Source: Gammaproteobacteria bacterium (GTDB lineage Bacteria; Pseudomonadota; Gammaproteobacteria; Thiohalobacterales; Thiohalobacteraceae). Taken from it: a stretch of DNA of 36,591 nt. This document shows, piece by piece, positions 22,214 to 30,716 of this stretch (the first letter of the stretch is position 1; each line of letters opens with the position of its first letter). Both the position numbers and the translations under genes were made by a program. The notes under the pieces were generated by a model that had not been told where the DNA came from, did not search any database, and saw nothing but the letters and a program-made list of their open reading frames with translations. The stretch is taken from the NCBI GenBank assembly GCA_018819175.1, contig JAHJQQ010000044.1:1-36591 (forward strand), in the 5' to 3' direction.

Positions 22214-24007
22214 ATGGCCATCCGCTTATTACCCCCGCAACTGATCAACCAAATCGCCGCCGGCGAGGTCGTCGAGCGCCCGGCCTCGGTCGTCAAGGAA
22301 GTGCTCGAAAACAGCCTGGATGCGGGCGCGCGCCGCCTGGAACTGGATATCGAGCAGGGCGGCAAGACGCTGATCCGCGTGCGCGACGATGGCCTGGGTA
22401 TTCCGCGTGAGGAACTGGCGCTGGCATTGGCGCGGCATGCCACCAGCAAGATCACCAGTCTGGAAGATCTCGAACAGGTTGCGAGTCTGGGTTTCCGTGG
22501 TGAGGCTTTGCCAAGCATCGCTTCGGTGTCACGCCTGACCCTGACCTCGCGGATCGCAAACGAGGAAGCGGGTTGGCGTGCGTCAGGGGACGGTTCCGAG
22601 CGGCCGGCCGAGATCGTTCCGGCCGCGCATCCGCAAGGCACCACGGTGGAAATCCGTGATCTGTTTTTCAATACGCCGGCGCGCCGTAAATTCATGCGTG
22701 CCGAGACCACCGAGTTCAAGCATATCGAAGACGTGGTGCGGCGCATTGCACTCAGTCGCTTCAACATCGATATCGCGCTCAATCACAATCAAAAGACCCT
22801 GTGGCGTTTGCCGGCGGCGGACACGCGTGCGCAACGCGAACAACGGCTCGCCAAATTATGCGGCCAGCCGTTTATCGAGCAGAGTCTGTATGTCGAACAT
22901 GCGGCGGCGGATTTGAGTCTGTCAGGTTGGATCGCGCAACCGACGTTCTCGCGCAGTCAGGCGGATCTGCAATATTTCTTTGTCAACGGCCGGGTGGTGC
23001 GCGACAAGCTGATCGCGCATGCCGTGCGCCAGGCATACAAAGATGTGCTGTTTCATGGCCGGCATCCGGCCTTTGTCCTATATCTGGAACTCGATCCCGC
23101 GGTGGTCGATGTGAACGTGCATCCGGCCAAGCATGAGGTGCGCTTCCGCGATAGTCGCTTGGTGCATGATTTCCTGTTCCGTACCTTGCATGAAGTGCTG
23201 GCGCAGGTACGGCCGGCGGATACCTTGAGTGTTCAAGGCGTCGATTTCACACCGTCGACGCAACCGAGTACGCCGCAGTTCGGCGCCATCCGGCGTCAGG
23301 AGCCGATGCCGTTGCAGGTGTCGGAGCAGATAGCCGCTTATGCTGCGTTGCATCCAAGAGATAATTCGGCAAGCCAGGTGGCGCTGCGGGTCGCTGAGAC
23401 GCTTCCGGAGGCGGCGACAGACATTCCACCACTGGGTTTCGCGCTGGCGCAGCTGCATGGCATTTTCATTCTTGCGCAGAATGCCCAGGGTCTGGTGCTG
23501 GTGGATATGCACGCAGCTCATGAGCGCATTACTTACGAAGGTTTGAAATCGGCGTATGCGGGTGAAGGCATCCGTGCTCAACCGTTGTTGGTGCCGGTAA
23601 CGCTGGCGGTCAGCGAACGCGAGGCCACTCTGGCGGAGCAGGCCGCAGAGGTGTTCGCGGAATTGGGTCTGGAGTTGGATCGGCTGGGGCCGGAGCGCCT
23701 GGTTGTGCGCCAAGTGCCGGCGTTGTTGCGCCACGCAGATGTGCCGGCCCTAGTGCGGGATGTGTTATCGGATCTCACTGAACACGGTATCAGCACACGA
23801 CTGCGCGAGGCGCATAATGCCGTACTGTCGTCCATGGCCTGTCATGGCTCGGTGCGCGCCAATCGGCAACTGAGCGTAACGGAAATGAATGCCTTGCTGC
23901 GTGATATGGAACGCACCGAACGCAGCGGTCAATGCAATCACGGGCGCCCCACCTGGGTGCAGCTGCGGCTCGATGAACTGGATCGGCTGTTTCTGCGCGG
24001 CCAGTGA
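22214..24007 (+). CDS. mutL: DNA mismatch repair protein MutL, endonuclease type
   Basis: This 597-residue mismatch-repair ATPase has the N-terminal GHKL motifs (NQIAAGEVVERPASVVKELE-like opening, DDGLGI, ATSKI, GFRGEALPSIASVS). The transducer domain carries FVNGRVVRDK and NVHPAKHEVRF. The C-terminal dimerisation domain contains DMHAAHERITYE, which fits the DQHA(X)2E(X)4E nicking-endonuclease motif, plus ACHGSVRANR and QCNHGRPT. E. coli MutL lacks this and relies on MutH, so mismatch repair here is probably MutH-independent. The 4-base overlap with miaA (GTGA) implies coupling. Confidence 0.96.
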   Translation: MAIRLLPPQLINQIAAGEVVERPASVVKEVLENSLDAGARRLELDIEQGGKTLIRVRDDGLGIPREELALALARHATSKITSLEDLEQVASLGFRGEALPSIASVSRLTLTSRIANEEAGWRASGDGSERPAEIVPAAHPQGTTVEIRDLFFNTPARRKFMRAETTEFKHIEDVVRRIALSRFNIDIALNHNQKTLWRLPAADTRAQREQRLAKLCGQPFIEQSLYVEHAAADLSLSGWIAQPTFSRSQADLQYFFVNGRVVRDKLIAHAVRQAYKDVLFHGRHPAFVLYLELDPAVVDVNVHPAKHEVRFRDSRLVHDFLFRTLHEVLAQVRPADTLSVQGVDFTPSTQPSTPQFGAIRRQEPMPLQVSEQIAAYAALHPRDNSASQVALRVAETLPEAATDIPPLGFALAQLHGIFILAQNAQGLVLVDMHAAHERITYEGLKSAYAGEGIRAQPLLVPVTLAVSEREATLAEQAAEVFAELGLELDRLGPERLVVRQVPALLRHADVPALVRDVLSDLTEHGISTRLREAHNAVLSSMACHGSVRANRQLSVTEMNALLRDMERTERSGQCNHGRPTWVQLRLDELDRLFLRGQ

Positions 24008-24954
24008 ATCTCGCCACTTCAACATCACCTTCAGACCATCCTGTCCTATGTATTATGGGACCGACCGGCTCGGGCAAGACCCGCCTGGCGGTGGAACTGG
24101 TGCAGCGCCTGCCTTACGACATTATCAGTGTCGATTCGGCGTTGGTGTTTCGCGGCATGGATATCGGCACGGCCAAGCCGGATGCCGAGACCCTGCGCCT
24201 GGCACCGCATCGTCTGATCGATTTTCTGGATCCCGCCGAAAGCTATTCCGCTGCACGCTTCAGAAAAGATTGTCTGCTGGAGATGGAACAAATACAGCAG
24301 ATCGGGCGTCTACCGTTGCTGGTAGGGGGGACGCTGCTGTATTTCCGCGCTCTGCAGCATGGTTTGTCACCGATGCCGGCAGCGGATCCCGCCGTGCGGG
24401 CGCGCTTGGATGAGCAGTTACAGGCGCAGGGTCTGGATGCATTGCATCAACGACTGGCCGACGTGGATCCGGTGGCGGCGGCGCGCATTCATCCCAATGA
24501 CCCGCAGCGTATCCTGCGCGCGCTGGAGGTCTATGAATTGACGGGACGTTCGCTTACGGCGCATTTCGATGCGACGGACCTGGCACTACCACCGGTGCCA
24601 CTGCTGAAGTTGGCGGTAGCGCCGCGTGACCGAGCGATATTGCATGAACGTATCGAACGACGTTTCGATCAGATGTTGGAAGCGGGGCTGGTGGCCGAGG
24701 TCGAGCGGCTGTTCGCGCGGGGAGATTTGGGGCTGCATCTGCCCGCCATGCGGGCTGTCGGCTATCGGCAAGTCTGGCAATACCTGACTGGCGAACTGGA
24801 CTATGCGCAAATGCGTGCCAAAGCGATCACGGCCACCCGCCAATATGCCAAACGTCAACTGACCTGGCTGCGGGGCGACCCGGAAGTCGTCTGGCTGGAT
24901 GCCGACGCACCAGGGCTGTGCGACCAAGTTTGTGAATTGTTGCTCAAGTGTTAA
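24004..24954 (+). CDS. miaA: tRNA dimethylallyltransferase MiaA
   Basis: This 316-residue enzyme prenylates A37 of tRNAs reading UNN codons. The P-loop GPTGSGKTRLAVEL is followed by DIISVDSALVFRGMDIGTAKP (Asp as general base), HRLIDFLDP, PLLVGGTLLYFRALQ, and the RILRALEVYELTG and ATRQYAKRQLTWLR tRNA-binding segments. The start is GTG at 24004, overlapping the mutL stop. Loss of MiaA affects reading frame and rpoS expression in E. coli; its place beside hfq is conserved. Confidence 0.96.
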   Translation: MNLATSTSPSDHPVLCIMGPTGSGKTRLAVELVQRLPYDIISVDSALVFRGMDIGTAKPDAETLRLAPHRLIDFLDPAESYSAARFRKDCLLEMEQIQQIGRLPLLVGGTLLYFRALQHGLSPMPAADPAVRARLDEQLQAQGLDALHQRLADVDPVAAARIHPNDPQRILRALEVYELTGRSLTAHFDATDLALPPVPLLKLAVAPRDRAILHERIERRFDQMLEAGLVAEVERLFARGDLGLHLPAMRAVGYRQVWQYLTGELDYAQMRAKAITATRQYAKRQLTWLRGDPEVVWLDADAPGLCDQVCELLLKC

Positions 24955-24960
24955 ATATTA

Positions 24961-24992
24961 TTGACGGACTAGATTTATGACTATGCTACACT
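24961..24992 (+). promoter_or_regulatory. Probable hfq promoter region
   Basis: TTGACG (24961-24966) is followed by an AT-rich stretch with TATGCT (24982-24987) and an extended TGCTACACT (24984-24992). The spacing to the two candidate -10 boxes is 15 or 20 bases, neither ideal. The AT-rich character of this 169-base leader stands out from its surroundings and suggests independent transcription of hfq. Confidence 0.45.
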
Positions 24993-25123
24993 TTCTTAAG
25001 AGTTGCAGGTTCCGATTCACCCTATTGCCGTACTGAGTGATTATACTTCGCACTGATCCTCCAACTGACATGGCTGGCAGTTGGCTGTTTAAGGCGGACA
25101 TAATTAGAAAAAGGAGAAATAAA

Positions 25124-25378
25124 ATGTCACGTGGACAATCTTTGCAGGAACCCTTTCTCAATACCTTGCGTAAAGAGCGTGTGCCTGTGTCGATCTACCT
25201 GGTGAATGGAATCAAACTTCAAGGTCAGATCGAGTCGTTCGACCAGTTTGTTGTTTTATTGAAGAACTCTGTCAGTCAGATGGTTTATAAACATGCTATT
25301 TCTACTGTTGTACCGGCGCGCAATGTGCGGATTCCGGGCGCTGATGAAATGGGTGCGCCGGAACCCGGTAATGCCTAA
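25124..25378 (+). CDS. hfq: RNA chaperone Hfq
   Basis: This 84-residue Sm-like protein forms a hexameric ring that pairs small RNAs with mRNAs. Sm1 (VPVSIYLVNGIKLQGQIESF, FDQFVVLLK) and Sm2 (YKHAISTVVPAR) are complete, including the Gln near residue 8, the KH of YKHAIS and the rim arginines of TLRKERV. The C-terminal tail is short (about 15 residues). The strong ribosome-binding site AAGGAG fixes the ATG at 25124. Confidence 0.98.
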   Translation: MSRGQSLQEPFLNTLRKERVPVSIYLVNGIKLQGQIESFDQFVVLLKNSVSQMVYKHAISTVVPARNVRIPGADEMGAPEPGNA

Positions 25379-25407
25379 TTCTCGCGGCACGCTGCGGGGT
25401 GCGTTAA

Positions 25408-26727
25408 TTGTTTGAACGCCCTCGTAGTGGTGAACGTGCCATCCTGGTCCATGTCGATTTTACTGCCGACCGGGATCCCGAAGATCTCCAGGAATTTTCC
25501 GATCTGACCACCTCGGCCGGCGCCACACCGGTTGCGGTGGTCACGGCTGCGCGCAGCGCGCCCGATCCCAAATACTTTGTCGGTACCGGCAAGGCCGAAG
25601 AGATTCGTGGCCTTGTGGTTGAACATCAGGTCGAAGTGGTGCTGTTCAATCACACTCTCTCGCCCAGCCAGGAACGCAATCTGGAGAAGCTATTTCAGTG
25701 CCGGGTGTTGGATCGGACTGGATTGATCCTGGATATCTTTGCGCAGCGAGCACGTTCCTTCGAAGGTAAATTGCAGGTCGAGTTGGCTCAACTGCAGCAT
25801 CTGTCGACGCGGCTGGTGCGCGGCTGGAGCCATCTGGAGCGTCAAAAGGGTGGTATCGGCCTGCGCGGTCCGGGTGAAACGCAGCTGGAAACCGATCGGC
25901 GGTTACTCGGTGCGCGCATTAAGCAGTTGCATCGACGCCTGGATAAGGTGCAACGCCAGCGCGCCCAGGGGCGTCGTGCCCGTACCCGTGCGGAACTGCC
26001 GACGGTATCGCTGGTCGGTTATACCAATGCCGGCAAATCGACACTCTTCAACACCTTGACCGGCGCCGAGGTCTATGCGGCCGATCAGCTGTTCGCGACC
26101 CTGGACCCGACCCTGCGCCGGTTGGATATCGACGAGGTCGGGCCGGTGATCCTGGCCGATACCGTCGGCTTCGTGCGACATCTGCCACATGATCTGGTGG
26201 CGGCGTTCCGCGCGACCCTGGAGGAGACGCGTGAAGCGGATCTGCTGCTGCATGTGGTCGATGCCAGCGACCCTGAGCGTGTTGAGCGTATCGGTCAGGT
26301 GAATCAGGTGTTGCAGGAAGTCGGTACCGAGGACATACCGCAGCTGTTGGTCTACAACAAGCTGGATCAGATTAATGAAAGTCCGCGTCTGGAGCGCGAT
26401 GCCGACGGTCGGCCCACGCGGGTCTGGGTGTCGGCCCTGACCGGTGCCGGGTTGAATCTGCTCAATCTGGCCATCAGCGATTTGCTCAAGGGGCCGATTG
26501 CCCGCGGTTGGCTCTGTCTTCCCGCGGCGGCCGGTAAACTGCGTTCGGAGTTGTTCCGGCTCGGGGCGGTGCGTATGGAGCAGTACGACAGGTTGGGGCG
26601 CTGCTGGTTGGAGGTCGCTCTACCTCAGGTGGAATTGGAGCGTCAGTGTGCCCGAATGGGCGTCGAGTGCCGGTTATCCATCACGCCTGAGGGTGATTTC
26701 CTTGCGGGCGCGGCCCAAGCCCCATAA
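25408..26727 (+). CDS. hflX: Ribosome-associated GTPase HflX
   Basis: This 439-residue GTPase has the N-terminal HflX domain (about 1-190) with the coiled-coil region (KQLHRRLDKVQRQRAQGRR). The GTPase domain has G1 GYTNAGKST, G3 DTVGF, G4 NKLD and G5-like SALTGAG. HflX splits stalled ribosomes after heat stress in E. coli. The start is TTG (25408), giving MFERPRSGERAILVHVDF, which matches the family N-terminus. It is 29 bases after hfq, consistent with one transcript. Confidence 0.95.
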   Translation: MFERPRSGERAILVHVDFTADRDPEDLQEFSDLTTSAGATPVAVVTAARSAPDPKYFVGTGKAEEIRGLVVEHQVEVVLFNHTLSPSQERNLEKLFQCRVLDRTGLILDIFAQRARSFEGKLQVELAQLQHLSTRLVRGWSHLERQKGGIGLRGPGETQLETDRRLLGARIKQLHRRLDKVQRQRAQGRRARTRAELPTVSLVGYTNAGKSTLFNTLTGAEVYAADQLFATLDPTLRRLDIDEVGPVILADTVGFVRHLPHDLVAAFRATLEETREADLLLHVVDASDPERVERIGQVNQVLQEVGTEDIPQLLVYNKLDQINESPRLERDADGRPTRVWVSALTGAGLNLLNLAISDLLKGPIARGWLCLPAAAGKLRSELFRLGAVRMEQYDRLGRCWLEVALPQVELERQCARMGVECRLSITPEGDFLAGAAQAP

Positions 26728-27038
26728 AATCCTGCCCCTCAGACCACTAGCGTACAATCTGGCCGTACGCGCACGCAGTGGATTCCATTGCAGCTTGATG
26801 AATGTCCCGGACCAGGGGACGTAACGTAGCGCACAAGCGGGCGCAACTGCGGAGTTTACAAAGAGTATTTAAGTTATTTGATTCGTTTCAGTCTGGCGTG
26901 ACCTGCACTTCGGTGAGTTCCGGCAGGCTGTGAACGGGTTTCACAATAGAGTCTCAATCCTTAACACGGGGCGGTATCGGGCCGGCGATTGGAATAATCC
27001 AGTCCCGGTTTTGAAACGCCCACGATGGAGCATATTAG
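26728..27038 (+). other. 311-base gap between hflX and hflK
   Basis: No gene or clear repeat is seen here. There is an AT-richer patch at 26852-26890 (TTTACAAAGAGTATTTAAG) that could hold a promoter for hflKC, without a good -10. GGAG eight bases before the hflK ATG is a good ribosome-binding site. The gap is unusually long for genes often cotranscribed. Confidence 0.5.
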
Positions 27039-28229
27039 ATGGCGTGGAATGAGCCGGGTGGCAACAAAGATCCCTGGGGCGGACGTGGCGGCGATCAAGG
27101 TCCGCCCGATCTGGATGAAATTGTCCGCAAGATGCAGGACAAAATGGGTGGATTATTTGGTGGCCGCAAGGGCGGTGGTGGCCGCAGTGGCGGCAATGGT
27201 GGCGGATTTCTCCCCATCGGTGTGATTGCCGTAGTCGGTGTTGTGGTCTGGTTGTTGTTCGGCCTCTACATCGTTGAGGAAGGTAAGCGTGGCGTTGAGC
27301 TGCGCTTTGGCCAGTTCACCATGATCACCATGCCCGGTCTGCACTGGCACGCACCGTATCCGATCGAGCAAGTGGAGCTGGTTGACGTTGAGCAGCGCCG
27401 CTTTGTCGAAGTGGGTTACCGCTCCGCAGTTGGTGGCGGCAGCGTTGGTCAACAGACCGTGCCACGTGAAGCCTTGATGCTGACCCAGGACGAGAACATC
27501 GTCGATATCCGCGTGGCCGTTCAGTATCAGGTCAAGGATGCGCGTGAGTATCTGTTTAATGTGCGCGATCCGGATGCCACGCTTAAACAGGCCACTGAAA
27601 GCGCGATTCGTGAAGTCATCGGCAAGAGCAAGATGGACTTCGTGCTCACCGAGGGCCGTGCCGAGGTCGCCATTCAGGTCAAAACGCTGATTCAGTCAAC
27701 CCTGGATATCTACAACGCGGGCTTATTGATCACGACCGTGAATCTGCAGGATGCTCAGCCGCCGGAAGAGGTACAAGGCGCCTTTGTTGATGCCATCAAG
27801 GCACGCGAAGATGAAGAGCGGCAGAAGCAAGAAGCGCAGGCCTATTCCAACGATATCATTCCCAAGGCGCGCGGTGCCGCGGCGCGTGTGCTGGAAGAAG
27901 CCACGGGTTACAAACTCAGCGTGATCGCCAAGGCCGAGGGTGAGGCCAGTCGCTTCTCGCAGATGTTGACCGAATATGCCAAGGCACCGGAAGTGACCCG
28001 CAAGCGTCTCTATCTGGACACCATGGAAACGGTGCTGGCCAACAGCAACAAGGTTACTGTCGATGTGTCCAAGGGCAATAATCTGCTCTATCTACCGCTG
28101 GACCAGATGCTGCAAGGAGCAGCGGCCGCCGCGCCGCGCGCATTCGCAGGAAGCGTTGGCGAGAACGCAACCGCTACCTCCGGAAATGACAACCGCACTG
28201 ACTCGCGACGTTCACGGGAGCCACGCTAA
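27039..28229 (+). CDS. hflK: Membrane protease modulator HflK
   Basis: This 396-residue SPFH/prohibitin-family protein has a Gly- and Arg-rich cytoplasmic N-terminus (about 1-57). One membrane helix follows (FLPIGVIAVVGVVVWLLFGL), then the SPFH domain (about 80-260) with YIVEEGKRGVELRFG. A helical region and a variable tail close the protein. With HflC it forms a large cage around FtsH that restrains degradation of membrane proteins. Its stop overlaps the hflC start (TAATG). Confidence 0.95.
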   Translation: MAWNEPGGNKDPWGGRGGDQGPPDLDEIVRKMQDKMGGLFGGRKGGGGRSGGNGGGFLPIGVIAVVGVVVWLLFGLYIVEEGKRGVELRFGQFTMITMPGLHWHAPYPIEQVELVDVEQRRFVEVGYRSAVGGGSVGQQTVPREALMLTQDENIVDIRVAVQYQVKDAREYLFNVRDPDATLKQATESAIREVIGKSKMDFVLTEGRAEVAIQVKTLIQSTLDIYNAGLLITTVNLQDAQPPEEVQGAFVDAIKAREDEERQKQEAQAYSNDIIPKARGAAARVLEEATGYKLSVIAKAEGEASRFSQMLTEYAKAPEVTRKRLYLDTMETVLANSNKVTVDVSKGNNLLYLPLDQMLQGAAAAAPRAFAGSVGENATATSGNDNRTDSRRSREPR

Positions 28230-29098
28230 TGTCTACTAATAAAATGTTCGGAATCCTGGCGCTGGTGGCTACCCTGTTCTTGGGTTCGTTCTCCATGTTT
28301 ATCGTTTATGAGTGGGAGCGTGCCGTACTACTCCAGCTGGGCGAGATCGTGAGAACTGATTTCAAGCCTGGTCTGCACTTCAAGTGGCCGTTCATCAACA
28401 ATGTCCGCAAGTTCGATGCGCGCATCCTGACCCTGGATGTGGAGCCGGAGCGCTTCCTGACGTCGGAAAAGAAGAACGTGATCGTTGATTCCTTCGTGAA
28501 ATGGCGTATCGATGACCTGACCCGCTTTTATACGGCGGTGTTGGGTGACGAAGCGCAGGCACGACAGCGTCTGGATCAGATCATCAAAGACGGCATGCGT
28601 GGCGAATTCAGTAAGCGCAGTCTGACTGAAGTGGTTTCCGGCGAACGCACGCAGATCATGAATGTGTTGACGGGCAGCGCCGCTCAGCAGGCCAAGGATC
28701 TGGGTATCTCGGTTATCGATGTCCGGATCAAACGCATCGATCTGCCGGCAGACGTCAACAGTGCGGTCTATCGACGCATGGAGGCTGAACGTACGCGTGT
28801 CGCGAAAGATTTCCGCTCGCGTGGTTTCGAGGCATCCGAACGTATTCGCGCCGATGCCGATCGCCAGCGTCAGGTCATTCTCGCCGAGGCCTATCGTGAT
28901 TCCGAGCAAGTGCGCGGTGAAGGTGATGCGCAGGCCGCGGATATCTACGCCAAAGCCTTTTCGAAGAATGCGGAGTTCTATGCGTTGTACCGCAGCTTGA
29001 ATGCCTATCGTGAGGCGTTTGGCAAACAAGATCTGCTGGTGATCGAACCGGACAGTGAGTTCTTCGAATACTTCAAGGATGGCAAAGGCAAGAACTAG
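28229..29098 (+). CDS. hflC: Membrane protease modulator HflC
   Basis: This 289-residue SPFH-family protein has an N-terminal membrane helix (MFGILALVATLFLGSFSMFI) and then the SPFH domain. Typical segments are LQLGEIVRTDFKPGLHFKWP and DVRIKRIDLPADVNSAVYRR. The helical C-terminal part contains RADADRQRQVILAEAYRDSE. It partners HflK around FtsH and is translationally coupled to hflK. Confidence 0.96.
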   Translation: MSTNKMFGILALVATLFLGSFSMFIVYEWERAVLLQLGEIVRTDFKPGLHFKWPFINNVRKFDARILTLDVEPERFLTSEKKNVIVDSFVKWRIDDLTRFYTAVLGDEAQARQRLDQIIKDGMRGEFSKRSLTEVVSGERTQIMNVLTGSAAQQAKDLGISVIDVRIKRIDLPADVNSAVYRRMEAERTRVAKDFRSRGFEASERIRADADRQRQVILAEAYRDSEQVRGEGDAQAADIYAKAFSKNAEFYALYRSLNAYREAFGKQDLLVIEPDSEFFEYFKDGKGKN

Positions 29099-29124
29099 TG
29101 GCCAGAGCGCCTGGGTAGAACGAG

Positions 29125-29310
29125 ATGTTCAATGATCTGCTCACGGCGCTGGCTCTGCTGTTGGTGATCGAAGGGATTTTCCCCTTTCTGAATCCGCAGG
29201 CCCTGCGTCGCACAATGCAGACCCTTGGACAAATGGATGATCGCAGCCTGCGGGTTATAGGCTTGGTCAGTATGCTGGCAGGTCTGCTGTTGTTGTATCT
29301 GGTGCGTTGA
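29125..29310 (+). CDS. yjeT: DUF2065 small membrane protein (YjeT family)
   Basis: This 61-residue protein has two membrane helices, LLTALALLLVIEGIFPFL and VIGLVSMLAGLLLLYLV. Between them is a short basic loop (NPQALRRTMQTLGQMDDRSLR) typical of DUF2065/YjeT. It lies between hflC and hisZ/purA in many gammaproteobacteria. Function is unknown; the location hints at a link with the FtsH-HflKC complex, but that is inference. Confidence 0.9.
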   Translation: MFNDLLTALALLLVIEGIFPFLNPQALRRTMQTLGQMDDRSLRVIGLVSMLAGLLLLYLVR

Positions 29311-29338
29311 CCGATTGCGTCAAAGAAAAAAGGTAAGC

Positions 29339-30523
29339 ATGAGCGGGATCGATCACTGGTTATTGCCGGAAGGCATCGAAGAACTGTTGCCGGACCAGGC
29401 CTGGCGTCTGGAGCTGGTGCGACGGCGGCTGTTGGATGCCTATCGCAGCTGGGGCTATGGCCTGATCATCCCGCCGATGATCGAGTTTCTGGAATCGTTG
29501 CTGACCGGTACCGGCCACGATCTGGATTTGCAGACCTTCAAACTCACCGATCAGCTGACCGGGCGCCTGCTGGGTGTGCGCGCCGACATGACGCCGCAAG
29601 CGGCGCGTACCGATGCGCATGCGCTCAAGCGCGATGAACCGGTGCGTCTGTGTTATCTCGGTACGGTTTTACACACACGTCCCGATGGCTTCGCCGGTTC
29701 GCGCAGTCCGCTGCAGGTCGGCTGTGAGCTGTTCGGCCATGCCGGCATCGAAAGCGATCTGGAAATCCTGGCCTTGATGCTGGAAACCCTGAAGATCACC
29801 GGCAACGATCAGGTGCATGTGGATCTGGGGCATGTGGGTATTTTCCGCGGGCTGGCCCGTGGCGCGGGCCTGTCGACCGAACAAGAGACGGATCTGTTCG
29901 ATGTGTTGCAGCGCAAAGCGTTGCCGGAAATCGAAACCCTGCTGAGCTCATTCGGTACTGCGGCACCCTGGAAGGAACACTTGGCGCGCCTGGCGACTCT
30001 GCATGGTGGTGCCGAGGTGTTGGATGCGGCTCGCCAGCAGTTTGCCGGTGCCGGTGAAGCAGTCATTGCCGCGCTCGATAATTTGGCCGCCATTGCGGCG
30101 CAGGCGCAGCGTCGCTGGCCGCAGTTGCCGTTGCACTTCGATCTGGCGGAACTGCGTGGTTATGGTTATCAGACCGGCGTGGTGTTCGCCGCCTTCGTGC
30201 CCGGCTGTGGTCAGGAAGTTGCGCGCGGCGGACGTTATGACCAGATTGGTGAGGTATTCGGGCGTGCGCGTCCGGCCACCGGTTTCTCCGCCGATCTGCG
30301 CACCCTGTTGGCATTGTCGACGGCTGATGCATCAGTTCCACAGGATGCTGTCTATGCGCCGGCCGTTGAAGATGCTGCATTGCAGCAGACTGTTGCAGAA
30401 TTGCGTGCCGCTGGTGAACGCGTTATCAGTGCCTTACCAGGTCAGGTCGGCAACGCAGCCAGCATGGGTTGCAATCGTGAACTGTTGCAGCAGGGCGGTA
30501 GTTGGGTTGTTAAAGACCTTTAA
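29339..30523 (+). CDS. hisZ: ATP phosphoribosyltransferase regulatory subunit HisZ
   Basis: This 394-residue paralogue of histidyl-tRNA synthetase lacks the anticodon-binding and tRNA-charging parts and activates the short form of HisG in histidine synthesis. Characteristic segments: HWLLPEGIEELLPDQAW, RADMTPQAARTDAH, YLGTVLHTRPDGFAGSR, and C-terminal GGRYDQIGEVFGRARPATGF. Its presence predicts a short HisG elsewhere in the genome. ATG 29339 has AAAAAGG upstream; a longer frame from 29315 is unlikely. Position before purA matches Pseudomonas-like genomes. The stop codon touches the palindrome at 30524. Confidence 0.95.
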   Translation: MSGIDHWLLPEGIEELLPDQAWRLELVRRRLLDAYRSWGYGLIIPPMIEFLESLLTGTGHDLDLQTFKLTDQLTGRLLGVRADMTPQAARTDAHALKRDEPVRLCYLGTVLHTRPDGFAGSRSPLQVGCELFGHAGIESDLEILALMLETLKITGNDQVHVDLGHVGIFRGLARGAGLSTEQETDLFDVLQRKALPEIETLLSSFGTAAPWKEHLARLATLHGGAEVLDAARQQFAGAGEAVIAALDNLAAIAAQAQRRWPQLPLHFDLAELRGYGYQTGVVFAAFVPGCGQEVARGGRYDQIGEVFGRARPATGFSADLRTLLALSTADASVPQDAVYAPAVEDAALQQTVAELRAAGERVISALPGQVGNAASMGCNRELLQQGGSWVVKDL

Positions 30524-30621
30524 CCACCAAGGCGCGGAAGGCGCACAAAGGAAAATAGACTGTAGGGCGCAATAGCGCAGCGTATTGCGCCCTACATGGT
30601 TATCTTTCTGCGCCTTTGTGG
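30524..30621. repeat. AAGGCGC palindrome with nested GTAGGGCGC palindrome
   Basis: The outer arms CCACCAAGGCGCGGAAG (30524-30540) and CTTTCTGCGCCTTTGTGG (30604-30621) are imperfectly complementary. Between them lies a near-perfect palindrome, GTAGGGCGCAATA...TATTGCGCCCTAC (30562-30595), related to 8049-8135. A run of nine T follows shortly downstream (about 30629-30637), so the pair may terminate the hisZ transcript. Confidence 0.75.
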
Positions 30622-30640
30622 CAGATGATTTTTTTTTGTG

Positions 30641-30656
30641 TTTGAAACGTTTCAAA
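30641..30656. promoter_or_regulatory. Operator-like palindrome upstream of purA
   Basis: TTTGAAACGTTTCAAA is a perfect 16-base palindrome with a central CG, the style of LacI/PurR-family operators (PurR sites centre on AAACGTTT). It overlaps a possible -35 (TTTCAA, 30650-30655) that lies 16 bases before TATACG (30672-30677), and it is 60 bases upstream of purA. Repression of purA by a PurR-like protein is plausible; it is inferred from pattern alone. Confidence 0.55.
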
Positions 30657-30716
30657 TAACCGGATGAACTCTATACGCGCACTAGTCGGCGCACGAGGAT
30701 GGGAGAACGCAGGTCG

